A stretch of DNA of 64,000 nucleotides from Flavobacterium zepuense (GTDB lineage Bacteria > Bacteroidota > Bacteroidia > Flavobacteriales > Flavobacteriaceae): contig NZ_VJVZ01000004.1 of the NCBI RefSeq assembly GCF_007097145.1, positions 62,001 through 126,000 on the forward strand, read 5' to 3'. Both the position numbers and the translations under genes were made by a program. This document shows positions 25,550 through 34,362 of this stretch, piece after piece; position 1 is the stretch's first letter, and the number at the start of each line of letters is the position of its first letter. The notes below the pieces were generated by a model that had not been told where the DNA came from, ran no database searches, and worked only from the letters and a program-made list of their open reading frames with translations.

Positions 25550-25999
25550 ATGAATTTAAACGGAGATATAATTATAATTGAGGACGATTACGACGACAGG
25601 GAATTTCTTGTTGAAATAATTGAGGAAGTATTAAAGAATAATGGTTACCACAACAAGATCGTGACGATTGCCGATAGTGGCAGGGTTATCGACTTTTTAA
25701 AGGAAGCGCAGGATTCGCCTTTTTTAATAATTTCGGATATTAATATGCCGGGTATGGACGGTTTTCAGCTAAGGCAGCAAATTTTTGAAGACCAGGACCT
25801 GAACGACAAGTGCATTCCGTACATATTTTTAACTACATCGGGCGATAATGTAGACCTGATGAAAAAAGCGTATGGCCTATCGATACAGGGTTACTTTACC
25901 AAGCCGAATGACTATTCCGAATACCAGGTTTTAATGTCGGATATTATCCGCTACTGGAAGGTTGCCAAGATTGCCAACAGGGTTGGCTATGACGGATAA
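25550..25999 (+). CDS. Stand-alone response regulator receiver protein
   Basis: 149 residues forming a single CheY-like receiver domain. The acidic pocket is Glu11-Asp12-Asp13 (IIIEDDYDDRE), the phospho-acceptor is Asp63 (LIISDINMPGMDG), the switch Thr is near 95 (FLTTSG) and the conserved Lys118 is in YFTKPN. No output domain is present, so it acts by binding a partner or in a phosphorelay; no histidine kinase is adjacent. Such short receivers following the EDDxDDxE pattern are common in flavobacteria. Confidence 0.93.
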   Translation: MNLNGDIIIIEDDYDDREFLVEIIEEVLKNNGYHNKIVTIADSGRVIDFLKEAQDSPFLIISDINMPGMDGFQLRQQIFEDQDLNDKCIPYIFLTTSGDNVDLMKKAYGLSIQGYFTKPNDYSEYQVLMSDIIRYWKVAKIANRVGYDG

Positions 26000-26024
26000 C
26001 CATCTTAAAATATTTTATAAATTG

Positions 26025-26047
26025 AACCGGCATTAGCCGGTTTTTTT
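26025..26047 (+). terminator. Rho-independent terminator
   Basis: AACCGGC, loop ATTA, GCCGGTT and a T-run, right after the response regulator. Confidence 0.9.
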
Positions 26048-26249
26048 ATGCTATACATCCTACAATAATTTTTTATGTAAACAAATTCCAAAAAACAACT
26101 ATCAAATTACAAACTACTTATTTCGCATTCTAAACTCACAACTCCAAACGCTGCACCCATTTACTACTTTCCCGGTGCAAAGTTACAACAGGTTTTTAGG
26201 TGCAGTACTGAAGTGGTTCTTGCAGTAAATTTTACCTGCATTTTGATTT

Positions 26250-26448
26250 TTGATATTTCACACCACTATTTCCGTTTTTAGCTAAAAATACGCTTTTGGG
26301 TAGTTTTAGAAATACCAAAAGTGAAACATAAAAATTAAATTATTGAAATTCAGCATTATAAAAATTCGTAAAAAAGTGATTTCAGAATCCGAAAGTGAAA
26401 TATTAAGCCTTTTTACAACCGCACATTATTCCAAAAGTGAAATATTAA
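26250..26448. repeat. Scattered GTGAAATATTAA repeats downstream of the GH3 gene
   Basis: The 12-mer GTGAAATATTAA is exact at 26395-26406 and 26437-26448. A near copy (GTGAAACATAAA) lies at 26321-26332 and an inverted near copy at 26250-26261. The surrounding gap (26048-26454) is otherwise AT-rich, with a remnant of the AAATTCCAAA/AAATTACAAA text-like repeat at 26085-26150, and has no gene. Confidence 0.5.
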
Positions 26449-26454
26449 AGCAAA

Positions 26455-26480
26455 AAAGCATCAGTTTACACTGATGCTTT
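26455..26480 (-). terminator. Rho-independent terminator of the GH3 operon
   Basis: AAAGCATCAGT, loop TTAC, ACTGATGCTTT; the A-run on the plus strand gives a T-run for the minus-strand transcript ending after the GH3 gene. Confidence 0.85.
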
Positions 26481-26505
26481 TAATTACAAAATTGTAGTAT
26501 TTTAT

Positions 26506-28785
26506 TTACTTTAATTCGAATTCGGTTTCCTGAACATTATTGCTTGCGGTACCTACAAAAACCTTGAAGGTTCCCGGCTCTACCAAATAGTTACCGTTAT
26601 TATCGTAAAAACCTAATTCATAATTGGTTAGCATAAATGTGACGGTTTTTGTTTCGCCTTTTTTAAATGACACTAACTCAAAGCCTTTCAGCTCTTTAAC
26701 AGGCCTTGAGAGGCTTGCCGAAACATCCTGAATGTACAGCTGCACAACTTCTTTACCATCATAACTACCTGTATTACTGACATCTACACTTACTTTAACC
26801 GGTTCGCCTTTGGCATATACCTTTTTATCCAGCTTGGGTGCTCCATATTTAAAGGTGGTATAGCTAAGTCCGTGGCCGAAAGCATATTGCGGGGTTTTTT
26901 CTACATCGCCGTAATGCGACCAAAACACGTTTTTGTCAGCATTTACAGGCCTTCCGGTGCTATGCTGGTTGTAATAGATGGGCACCTGCCCCACATTTCG
27001 AGGAAAGCTCATGGGCAGTTTGCCGCTTGGGTTGTAATCGCCGTAAAGTATCTGAGCCACAGCATGTCCGGTTTCGCTACCCAGGTGCCAGGCCTCTACA
27101 ATTGCCGGGATGTGCTCTGCAGCCCACGGTATGGTTAGCGGTCGGCCATTATTGAGAACCAGCACGATACGCGGATTTACCTTGTAAATTTCCTCTAACA
27201 GCTCCTGCTGAAGCCCCGGCAGGTCGATATTGGTACGGCTACGGCCCTCCCCACTCTGGAAGCCATGCTCACCCAGTACCATTACCACCACATCGGCAGC
27301 TTTGGCGGCTTTCTTAGCAGCCTCAAAACCAGACCTATCCGTAACATTTAGCTGCACCTCATCTAAAAAAGTTGCCTTGCCCACTATCAGGTCGGCGCCC
27401 TTTTCGTAGGTTAGCGTGTTGCCTTTATACTGCTGCATCCCTTCTAAAACCGACACTGCCGTGTTGTCATCGGATGCTATCCTCCAACTGCCCAACGGAC
27501 TGTTTTTATCGGTGGCTAGCGCCCCGATCAGGGCTATTTTCTGGCCAGTTTTCTTTAACGGAAGCAGGCTCATATCGTTCTTTAACAGCACTATAGACTT
27601 CTTAGCAACATCCAGCACTGCCTCGTGGTTGGCCTTGCTGTTTATAGTTGCTTTTTCGCGTTTTTCATCGCAATAGCGGTAAGGGTCGTCAAAAAGGCCA
27701 AGCTCGTATTTTACCCTCAGGATACGTCGCACCGAATCGTCTATCAGGGCCACATCTACCTTGCCCTCGTTAACCAGCTTAACAAGCTCGTTTACATATA
27801 GGTACGATTCCATATCCATATCCGCACCTGCCTTTACAGCCTTTTCAGAAGCCTCGGCACCGTCTTTAGCAAAGCCCCAGGTAATCATCTCCCTGATTGA
27901 GGCCCAGTCGGTTATCACAAAACCATCAAAGCCCCATTTGCCTTTAAGGATGTCGCGCTGCAAAAAGCTGTTGCCTGTTGCCGGAACGCCATTCAGGATA
28001 TTGAAAGAGTTCATAAACGTGCGCACACCGGCATCTTTAGCGGCCTTAAACGGCGGAAGCACAGTATTATACAACGTAGCGTTACCGATATCTACCGTGT
28101 TGTAATCGCGGCCCGACTCGGAAAAGCCATAACCGGCAAAGTGCTTGGCACAGGCAGCGATGGTATTGGGCAACGACAAATCATCGCCCTGGAAGCCTTT
28201 TACGCGCGCTGTAGCCACTTTTGCCCCCAGATATGGGTCTTCGCCCGCTCCCTCCATTACGCGGCCCCAGCGGGCATCCCTTGAAATATCTACCATAGGC
28301 CCGAACGTCCAGTTAATGCCCGATGCCGATGCTTCATCTGCCGCTACCTGCGCCGAGTGCTTTATAGCCTCCAAATCCCAGCTTGCAGCCTCGGCTAACG
28401 GAATAGGTGCCAGCGTTTTATATCCGTGAATAACATCAAAGCCAATAATAAGCGGTATCCCCAGGCGGGTTTCTTCCACCGCTATTTTTTGTACGGCGCG
28501 CACCTGGTCTACGCCTCTCACGGTAAGCATACTACCCACCCAGCCTTTGCGCAGGTGCTCATATTTTAAGGCGGCATTACCCTCTTTAGGCGACGGCCCC
28601 GTAACATCCCAAAAGCCGTTATACTGGTTCATCTGGCCTACCTTTTCTTCAAGGGTCATCTTCGCCATTAAGGTGGTGATCTTCTGCTCGATATCCTGTT
28701 TTTTGTCCATAGTTTTCTTTTTCTGGGCCTGTGCCGTGCCTATTGCAAACAGCGCCAGCGCCACTAAAATTGGTTTATGTTTCAT
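26506..28785 (-). CDS. GH3 beta-glucosidase (BglX-like)
   Basis: 759 residues with signal peptide ending TAQA. An N-terminal GH3 barrel carries KHFAGYG and the nucleophile Asp293 (FVITDWASIREM). A C-terminal GH3 sandwich has GRSRTNIDLPG, and a fibronectin-III-like end carries VSVDVSNTGSYDGKEVVQLYI. It is probably a periplasmic enzyme removing beta-linked glucose from oligosaccharide ends. In this setting it would act on glucomannan fragments. It is the third gene of a minus-strand cluster with two esterases; 12 bases separate it from the preceding gene. Confidence 0.94.
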   Translation of the reverse strand: MKHKPILVALALFAIGTAQAQKKKTMDKKQDIEQKITTLMAKMTLEEKVGQMNQYNGFWDVTGPSPKEGNAALKYEHLRKGWVGSMLTVRGVDQVRAVQKIAVEETRLGIPLIIGFDVIHGYKTLAPIPLAEAASWDLEAIKHSAQVAADEASASGINWTFGPMVDISRDARWGRVMEGAGEDPYLGAKVATARVKGFQGDDLSLPNTIAACAKHFAGYGFSESGRDYNTVDIGNATLYNTVLPPFKAAKDAGVRTFMNSFNILNGVPATGNSFLQRDILKGKWGFDGFVITDWASIREMITWGFAKDGAEASEKAVKAGADMDMESYLYVNELVKLVNEGKVDVALIDDSVRRILRVKYELGLFDDPYRYCDEKREKATINSKANHEAVLDVAKKSIVLLKNDMSLLPLKKTGQKIALIGALATDKNSPLGSWRIASDDNTAVSVLEGMQQYKGNTLTYEKGADLIVGKATFLDEVQLNVTDRSGFEAAKKAAKAADVVVMVLGEHGFQSGEGRSRTNIDLPGLQQELLEEIYKVNPRIVLVLNNGRPLTIPWAAEHIPAIVEAWHLGSETGHAVAQILYGDYNPSGKLPMSFPRNVGQVPIYYNQHSTGRPVNADKNVFWSHYGDVEKTPQYAFGHGLSYTTFKYGAPKLDKKVYAKGEPVKVSVDVSNTGSYDGKEVVQLYIQDVSASLSRPVKELKGFELVSFKKGETKTVTFMLTNYELGFYDNNGNYLVEPGTFKVFVGTASNNVQETEFELK

Positions 28786-28797
28786 TTGGGTTTTGGA

Positions 28798-30183
28798 TTA
28801 TTCACTTATAAAAGAACTGGCAGGCAGGTTGGCACCGTTAAACAGGTTAGCACGCCCGGCACTGTGCCATGCAAAGCGCACATGCACAGGCTTTTCCACT
28901 TTATCACTGGTAAGCACAACGGCATCGTTTACTATTTTAGCAGTTGCCTGATGATACTCTCCATCCTGCCCCGCAATCTCAAACATATTGGCTTTGTCTT
29001 TAAAATACAGCCCTTTAGCGTTATCAAAATGCACTGTTAGCTTCCTGCCTTTTGTTTCGTGGTTTTTATATAGCGGCCCATTTACTACGCCTTTGTTTAT
29101 TTGGTAATGATCATTCAATGCAAGGTTGGCAAGGCGCTCGCCCACAGGGCGTTTGTTTCGCGGATGGATATCATTTACCGGGCTAACATCGCTAATAACT
29201 ACCATACCCGTTTTAGGAATCTGCTGCAAAACAAGGCGTTGCGAATTCCGTATAACAGCCCCCTGCCGCATATCACCTTCATATTTATAGGGCGCTATCT
29301 GAACATAATAAAACGAGAAATCATCCTTCCATGCACCTCTCCATGAAGCAATTAGCCCGCCTAAAGTCTTATCATACACGCTGCTGCCCACATTGCTTTC
29401 GCCCTGGTACCAAAGTACCCCGGCAAGCTTAAAGCCCACAAGCGGGTTTATCATGGCATTGTATGCCCGCCCTGCCTCTATAGGCCCCCATTTGGCGGGG
29501 GTATGTTTCGCAGCCGCAGCAGCAAGCACCTCATCTTCAGCAATATAATCGGCTGGCATCCAAATCTCTGCCGGGGTGCCTCCCCAACTGGAGTTGATGA
29601 TGCCAATGGGCACATTCTTAAGGTCTTCCTGAAGGTGCTGCGCAAAGAAGTAGCCCACTGCGCTGGCGTATTTCATGGTTTCGGGCGAGCACACCTGCCA
29701 GTTGCCCTCTAAATCTAATTGGGCCGATTTTGCAGTACGTTTAGCAACTGTAAAAAACCTGATATTAGGGTAGTTAGCAGCAGCAATTTCTGCCTCGGCA
29801 TTATCAATACCGGAGTTGGCTGTCCACTCCATATTGCTTTGCCCGGAGCACAGCCACACCTCACCCAGCATCACATTTTTAAATGTAACCTCGTTATAGC
29901 CTTTAAAATTAAGGGTATACGGGCCGCCCTCACCGGGAGTACTGATAGTCAGCTCCCAATTGGCCTGATTATCCGGCGTTACCTTGTATTGCTTGTTGTC
30001 CCAGCCGGTGGTAATGGTAATCTCTTCGTTTGGGCTGGCCCAACCCCACAGTTTTACCTCAGCATTGCGTTGTAATACCATGTTATCGGCAAAGAAAGAG
30101 GGCAGCGATACATTGGCTAAGGATGAGCCTGTAACCGCTAAAGCAAATAGCCTGAATAAGCGGCTTAATCTATTACTTTTCAT
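28798..30183 (-). CDS. Sialate-O-acetylesterase-type (SASA) carbohydrate esterase
   Basis: 461 residues with a signal-like N-terminus. It starts LPSFFADNMVLQRN, as SASA-family proteins do, and has the serine block EVWLCSGQSNMEWT, then GIINSSWGGTPAEIWM, VLWYQGESN and the His block VNDIHPRNKRPVGERLA. This is an SGNH-fold esterase that likely removes acetyl groups from hemicellulose rather than sialic acid, judging by its neighbours (CE2 and GH3 in a mannan locus). Its start overlaps the end of the CE2 gene by 11 bases. Confidence 0.88.
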   Translation of the reverse strand: MKSNRLSRLFRLFALAVTGSSLANVSLPSFFADNMVLQRNAEVKLWGWASPNEEITITTGWDNKQYKVTPDNQANWELTISTPGEGGPYTLNFKGYNEVTFKNVMLGEVWLCSGQSNMEWTANSGIDNAEAEIAAANYPNIRFFTVAKRTAKSAQLDLEGNWQVCSPETMKYASAVGYFFAQHLQEDLKNVPIGIINSSWGGTPAEIWMPADYIAEDEVLAAAAAKHTPAKWGPIEAGRAYNAMINPLVGFKLAGVLWYQGESNVGSSVYDKTLGGLIASWRGAWKDDFSFYYVQIAPYKYEGDMRQGAVIRNSQRLVLQQIPKTGMVVISDVSPVNDIHPRNKRPVGERLANLALNDHYQINKGVVNGPLYKNHETKGRKLTVHFDNAKGLYFKDKANMFEIAGQDGEYHQATAKIVNDAVVLTSDKVEKPVHVRFAWHSAGRANLFNGANLPASSFISE

Positions 30184-31270
30184 TCAATACATTTTTTAGG
30201 AAAGAGGCCAGTTGCGCCGCCATAAGCTTATCATCTTCAATTTCGGGGTGCGAACCGCAACCATGAGGAATTACCGATTTGAATATAAACACCTTAACCT
30301 CTTTATGCCCCTTTTTGGCATTAACCAGGCTCTTAACCCTGTTAAGGCATTTTACAAACTTTTCGCTTTTATCTCCCGTAACCATTGGGCTGGTTAACAG
30401 CACTATTTGCGTGTTAGGCGCATGTTTGTAAACCGTTTGTATAAAATTCACATAGTTGGTTACATACTTATCTTCGTTAAACGGAAGGCGTGCCTTTTTC
30501 CCATCGCCCAGGCTAAAATCGTTGGTACCCAATGCAATACAGGTAACATCGGGGTTATAGCCAAATTTATAAGGCTTAGCATTGTCTTTATTCAGGTACA
30601 GGTTTTCATAAACATCGGGCATAATGGCCTCTTTATCATGCTCATCGTTCCAGTTGCGGTACATACCAATGCCCGATACAGAACTCAGCACATAATCGGC
30701 ATCAACAGCCCTTGCCGCAATGGGCGCATAGGAATAATAAGCATTATGCTGATCGTACCATTCGCCTTTACCACAGGGTATTGCAAGGGTATCGTTCCCC
30801 ATGCCACAGGTAATGCTGTCTCCAATAAACTCGATTTTCTTTTTAGGTTTTTCATCCTTTACCTTAAATAATTTACCATCAGCACCCTTAAAAATTACGG
30901 TGCCATTGGCAGCCTCCGTAGCTTTATAAACCGTTATGGTATGTGATCCCTCCTGCTTAACCTTTATAGCTATAGCGGTGCCTCCGGGCTTTATGGTTTC
31001 ACGGCTGTAGTATTGACCATCTACCTCAATAACAGCATAGTTGTTATGCACAAAGGTATCTTTTGTGTCGAGATTTACCGTGCAGGTTGTACCCCTAAAC
31101 CCAAATGTTACCGATGACGCCGACCCAATAAGCCCGATTTTATTGGCATCGAGCTGTTCGGTACGGCCCTTTGTGGTATAAACGGAGGTATCTGTAATTG
31201 TTGATGTGCCGCCTATACAGGCAAAAGCAGTCACTATTAAAAGCGATAGTAATTTGTGAGGAACAGGCAT
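30173..31270 (-). CDS. CE2 family acetylesterase, SGNH fold
   Basis: 365 residues from the ATG at 31270; a TTG ten codons earlier is less likely. It has a signal/lipobox-like segment (LLIVTAFACIGG). The N-terminal jelly-roll (about 40-140) is followed by an SGNH domain with the nucleophile in IEFIGDSITCGMGN, ALGTNDFSLGDG and the C-terminal catalytic His in PHGCGSHPEIED. CE2 enzymes remove acetyl groups from gluco- and galactomannan or xylan. It is first in the CE2-SASA-GH3 operon, so a promoter should lie between 31271 and 31494. Confidence 0.88.
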   Translation of the reverse strand: MPVPHKLLSLLIVTAFACIGGTSTITDTSVYTTKGRTEQLDANKIGLIGSASSVTFGFRGTTCTVNLDTKDTFVHNNYAVIEVDGQYYSRETIKPGGTAIAIKVKQEGSHTITVYKATEAANGTVIFKGADGKLFKVKDEKPKKKIEFIGDSITCGMGNDTLAIPCGKGEWYDQHNAYYSYAPIAARAVDADYVLSSVSGIGMYRNWNDEHDKEAIMPDVYENLYLNKDNAKPYKFGYNPDVTCIALGTNDFSLGDGKKARLPFNEDKYVTNYVNFIQTVYKHAPNTQIVLLTSPMVTGDKSEKFVKCLNRVKSLVNAKKGHKEVKVFIFKSVIPHGCGSHPEIEDDKLMAAQLASFLKNVLNEK

Positions 31271-31462
31271 AAATGCGATAGTTAAATTTTGAGGATGCAA
31301 ATTATAAAAAATCGTTTGAGTAAGCCGATATAATTACATCAAAATATAATGCAATTTAAACACTGTAGGGGCACTTAACACCATTTAACAAGCTATGCCA
31401 AAGTGTAGTTAAACCAAGGTTAATTAATACAAAAACAGACAGTTAATCCAAATAGCGTTATC

Positions 31463-31470
31463 TAACTTTA
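31463..31470 (+). promoter_or_regulatory. TAACTTTA promoter-like box
   Basis: TAACTTTA followed by TAGTATAATA, 24 bases before the ATG at 31495; same as the boxes at 15144 and 17703. Confidence 0.45.
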
Positions 31471-31494
31471 TAGTATAATATAAAAGCAACGATT

Positions 31495-31953
31495 ATGAAA
31501 AAGTCATTTTTAACGCTGGGAGCAGTACTGGCCTTTGGTATTGCATCAGCTCAGATTACGCCAACTACAGATCCTAACAGGACAACAGTACCTACAACTA
31601 CCACGCCTACAACAACTACGCCAACAACAACAGGCACACAGGCGGATAGGGCAAGAACCGCTGCCGACAGGACACGTACAAATTCCACAAACGACAGGCG
31701 CTCACTTAGCCCTACCCCCCGTACCGATGGTGCCCCAAACACAAATGGGATAACACCAAGTACTACCACACCACAAACTACTGTGCCTCCTACTACGCCT
31801 TTAAATGTGCCAAGTACGTCGCCTACCAACCCAAACAACAATTACAGGGCAGGTAACCCGGGTACGTCTACTAATTCACAATCAGGAACTACAGGTTCAC
31901 CAACAACCAATCCGGGATCACAGCAGCCTACAACTGTTACACCAAGGCCTTAA
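31495..31953 (+). CDS. Secreted Thr/Pro/Asn-rich low-complexity protein
   Basis: 152 residues. The signal peptide MKKSFLTLGAVLAFGIASAQ is almost the same as those of the genes at 31986, 36465 and 18054. The mature part is low-complexity, with runs of Thr and Pro, a basic block (ADRARTAADRTRTNSTNDRR) and Asn/Gly/Ser-rich ends. No folded domain is apparent; it is probably an extracytoplasmic disordered polypeptide. It is followed 32 bases on by a sister gene, likely in one transcript ended by the terminator at 32307. Confidence 0.6.
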   Translation: MKKSFLTLGAVLAFGIASAQITPTTDPNRTTVPTTTTPTTTTPTTTGTQADRARTAADRTRTNSTNDRRSLSPTPRTDGAPNTNGITPSTTTPQTTVPPTTPLNVPSTSPTNPNNNYRAGNPGTSTNSQSGTTGSPTTNPGSQQPTTVTPRP

Positions 31954-31985
31954 TCAGCAACAAGTAATTCAAAAAACATACTGTC

Positions 31986-32285
31986 ATGAAAAAAGTATTT
32001 TTAACGTTGGGCGCTATATTGATCTTCGGTATAGCATCGGCACAGACCGATACCACAAGTACAAAGACAACCAGTACCAAGACCACTAAAACAGAGAAGA
32101 TGCGTACTGATCCTAAAAAGGATAAGAAGTCTAAAACTACGACTACTACCAGCAGCAGTACTACGGTAGCGCCGCAGGACCAAACGATGCCTGAAAAAAA
32201 GAAAACAAAGAATACCAACCCGGCAACCTCTCCTACATCTACAGGAAACACCACCGGTACAGGTACTACCACTACTAAGCCATAA
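31986..32285 (+). CDS. Secreted Thr/Lys-rich low-complexity protein
   Basis: 99 residues: signal peptide MKKVFLTLGAILIFGIASAQ and a mature chain made largely of Thr, Lys and Ser (TKTTSTKTTKTEKMRTDPKK). It differs from its neighbour at 31495 except in the signal peptide. Function unknown; the basic Thr-rich chain could bind polyanions or stay unfolded in the periplasm. It is second in a two-gene unit. Confidence 0.58.
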   Translation: MKKVFLTLGAILIFGIASAQTDTTSTKTTSTKTTKTEKMRTDPKKDKKSKTTTTTSSSTTVAPQDQTMPEKKKTKNTNPATSPTSTGNTTGTGTTTTKP

Positions 32286-32306
32286 GGCAATTGAGTTGAA
32301 GCTGAG

Positions 32307-32328
32307 AAACCCCTTTATGGGGTTTTTT
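32307..32328 (+). terminator. Rho-independent terminator
   Basis: AAACCCC, loop TTTAT, GGGGTTT with a T-run, after the two secreted-protein genes. Confidence 0.9.
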
Positions 32329-32424
32329 CATGCCTAATTGTAAGGTAGTGTTAAAGTACACGCTACATACCTTTAGGTTTCTTATTTTTAAGTTAGGATA
32401 ACCAATCAAAATTATACCGGTTTT

Positions 32425-33147
32425 ATGGAAAAGTTAGAGAACCTTATAGTAACACCAAGTGAAAAAACGATAAGCCAGGTAGAGCGTGCCGTATCTGTTG
32501 TGGGTGGCGCTTATCTTATGTATGATGCCTTAAGAAAGGAAAAGAAAAGCCTGCTGCAAATTGCTGCAGCCGGATTTATGATATACCGCGGCATTAAAGG
32601 CTTTGTTGCCGATGTGGATGTAAAGAACGGTAGCAAGTTGTTTAAGAAACCGGCTAAACCGGCCGACTCGAACATAAACATTCATGCGAGGCTTATTGTA
32701 AAACGCCCCGTGGCCGATGTGTATAATTTTTGGCGCCATTTAGGCAACCTGCCTTTGTTTATGGAGCATTTAGAAAGTGTTACCGTTTTGAGCGATACAG
32801 CATCGGAATGGAAGGTTAAAGTGCCTGCACTTGGCAATATTGTTAGCTGGAAGGCTGAGATAGTGGCCGAAGAACCGCACCGCTATATAGGCTGGAGGTC
32901 GTTACCGGGATCTGGGATTTACAATGCTGGGAAAGTAGAATTTAAAGATGCCGGAGAATTGGGTACTTTGGTGCATGTAGTGTTCTCTTACCATTCGGCA
33001 CTTGGCCATGCAGGCGAAGAAGTGGCAAGGCTGCTGAACCCCGTATTTGAAAAGATGGTACGCAATGATATCATGGGCTTTAAACGCTATATGGAAACCG
33101 GTACTCCGCAAAAGCTACAACAGGAAACGGTGGCTATATTTACTTAA
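32425..33147 (+). CDS. SRPBCC family protein with N-terminal membrane segment
   Basis: 240 residues. The N-terminal 65 residues are amphipathic or membrane-associated (VERAVSVVGGAYLMYDALRK, LLQIAAAGFMIYRGIKGF), as in DUF2892-type leaders. The rest (about 85-230) is an SRPBCC/polyketide-cyclase-like fold: INIHARLIVKRPVADVYNFWR, FMEHLESVTVLS, VSWKAEIVAEEPHRYIGWRS and VHVVFSYH. It would bind a hydrophobic ligand. Such proteins often accompany stress genes in Bacteroidota. The gene is single. Confidence 0.8.
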   Translation: MEKLENLIVTPSEKTISQVERAVSVVGGAYLMYDALRKEKKSLLQIAAAGFMIYRGIKGFVADVDVKNGSKLFKKPAKPADSNINIHARLIVKRPVADVYNFWRHLGNLPLFMEHLESVTVLSDTASEWKVKVPALGNIVSWKAEIVAEEPHRYIGWRSLPGSGIYNAGKVEFKDAGELGTLVHVVFSYHSALGHAGEEVARLLNPVFEKMVRNDIMGFKRYMETGTPQKLQQETVAIFT

Positions 33148-33155
33148 TAGTTATA

Positions 33156-33220
33156 AGTTTTAAGTTAACAGTTTACGGCTTTAGTACTCTAACCCCTCTG
33201 TAAACTGTTAACTTAAAACT
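33156..33220. repeat. 21-bp perfect inverted repeat between convergent genes
   Basis: Arms at 33156-33176 and 33200-33220 (core AGTTTTAAGTTAACAG) are perfect complements around a 23-base loop. It could end transcription weakly from both sides or form a cruciform. Its wording (GTTAACAGTTT) recurs in degenerate form at 16930-16960 and around 59104-59200. Confidence 0.75.
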
Positions 33221-33229
33221 GTTAACTCT

Positions 33230-33904
33230 CTATTTATCCCATGATATTTTTTTGATGAAAGTTTCGTGCTGAAGTTCGTCTACGATTTCCATGAAACGCT
33301 GATTGCCCGGCTTTTCCAGGATGATCTCTATGATCCAGACCTTGGATGTTTTAGTAACCGAAAAATTGGCAAAATCTACCTCTTCAGTTTCAAGCAATGT
33401 ATTGATGATCTTTCGCGGGTTGGCTTTAGCCTTTGCCGTTATCCTGAGTATCTTTTTTTGGAATTTACTGGAAAATTTTCGCTGTAAAGGCTGCATCCCC
33501 CATAAAATTATGATAGAAAAAAGTGTAGTGATCCCGGCTGCAATATACATACCCCCACCTGTTGCCATACCTATACCGGCTACCGTCCACAACCCCGAAG
33601 CTGTGGTTAAACCCAGCACTGTTGCGGGTTTCCTGAACAGTATGGCACCCGCCCCAATAAACCCAATACCGCTTACAATTTGGGCTGCCACACGGGAGGG
33701 ATCGAGTTCGGCATAATCCTCACCTACAATATCCATAAAACCAAACGACGAGACCAGCATAATTAATGCCGACCCCATGCATACCATCATGTGGGTACGG
33801 GTACCTGCGGCCCAGTCTTTACGCTCGCGTTCAATACCAATTACACCGCCAAAAATGGCAGCAAGGGCAAGGCGAAGCGCTATTTCTGTCCACGGTAACA
33901 TCAT
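33230..33904 (-). CDS. MgtC/SapB family membrane protein
   Basis: 224 residues. The N-terminal 145 residues have about five membrane segments and MgtC hallmarks: GGVIGIERERKDWAAGTRTHMMVCMGSAL, SGIGFIGAGAIL and TTASGLWTVAGIGMATGGG. The C-terminal 75 residues look like an ACT-like soluble domain. MgtC proteins help cells survive low magnesium or other stress, probably by modulating membrane energetics. It is last in a five-gene minus-strand operon and overlaps the preceding gene by 4 bases. Confidence 0.92.
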   Translation of the reverse strand: MMLPWTEIALRLALAAIFGGVIGIERERKDWAAGTRTHMMVCMGSALIMLVSSFGFMDIVGEDYAELDPSRVAAQIVSGIGFIGAGAILFRKPATVLGLTTASGLWTVAGIGMATGGGMYIAAGITTLFSIIILWGMQPLQRKFSSKFQKKILRITAKAKANPRKIINTLLETEEVDFANFSVTKTSKVWIIEIILEKPGNQRFMEIVDELQHETFIKKISWDK

Positions 33905-34362
33905 GACGATGGGGTTTTACTATCTAAGATTTTGTAGGTTGAAAGTGCAAATAGGGTAAAGATGAGATGTGCAATTGCCAATTGCCTGTAATAGCCGTAA
34001 CGATTATTATCGGGCGGATTAGGGCTTGCAGAGAACATGATTTTCCACGCGCCTACTGCCGTTGCAGCACTTGCACTGCCTACCAGCAATACCTTTACAG
34101 GCCCCGGCGAATGCAACGCCCTGCGATACAGCACCCAATAGGCTAAAACAAATAGCATCCCAACGCCATAGTGGGCAACCCACCCTGCAGCGTGTTTTTT
34201 GTTCACATCTACATCAACAGCATTGTTGCGGTCTATAAGCTTGTTAAGCAGCTCAGGCTCCTCATACTGTTGGTTCTCTTTTTTAGCCCTGTAATAGCTG
34301 TAAAGCGTCATGAACGATGTGCCCACAATACCGGCAAGGATTATCTTTAGCGGCGCTTTCAT
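33901..34362 (-). CDS. Four-helix integral membrane protein, unknown function
   Basis: 153 residues with about four predicted membrane segments (IILAGIVGTSFMTLYSYY; HYGVGMLFVLAYWVLY; KVLLVGSASAATAVGAW; LAIAHLIFTLFALSTYKIL). Between the first and second is a charged loop (ENQQYEEPELLNKLIDRNNAVDV). I recognise no family. It overlaps the CinA-like gene and MgtC by 4 bases each, so it is translated with them. Confidence 0.7.
   Translation of the reverse strand: MKAPLKIILAGIVGTSFMTLYSYYRAKKENQQYEEPELLNKLIDRNNAVDVDVNKKHAAGWVAHYGVGMLFVLAYWVLYRRALHSPGPVKVLLVGSASAATAVGAWKIMFSASPNPPDNNRYGYYRQLAIAHLIFTLFALSTYKILDSKTPSS

Noticed and set aside
31551..31841. 96-codon antisense ORF rich in Val and Gly
   Set aside because: It is the reverse complement of the Thr/Pro low-complexity gene at 31495; the plus-strand frame has a proper signal peptide and start.
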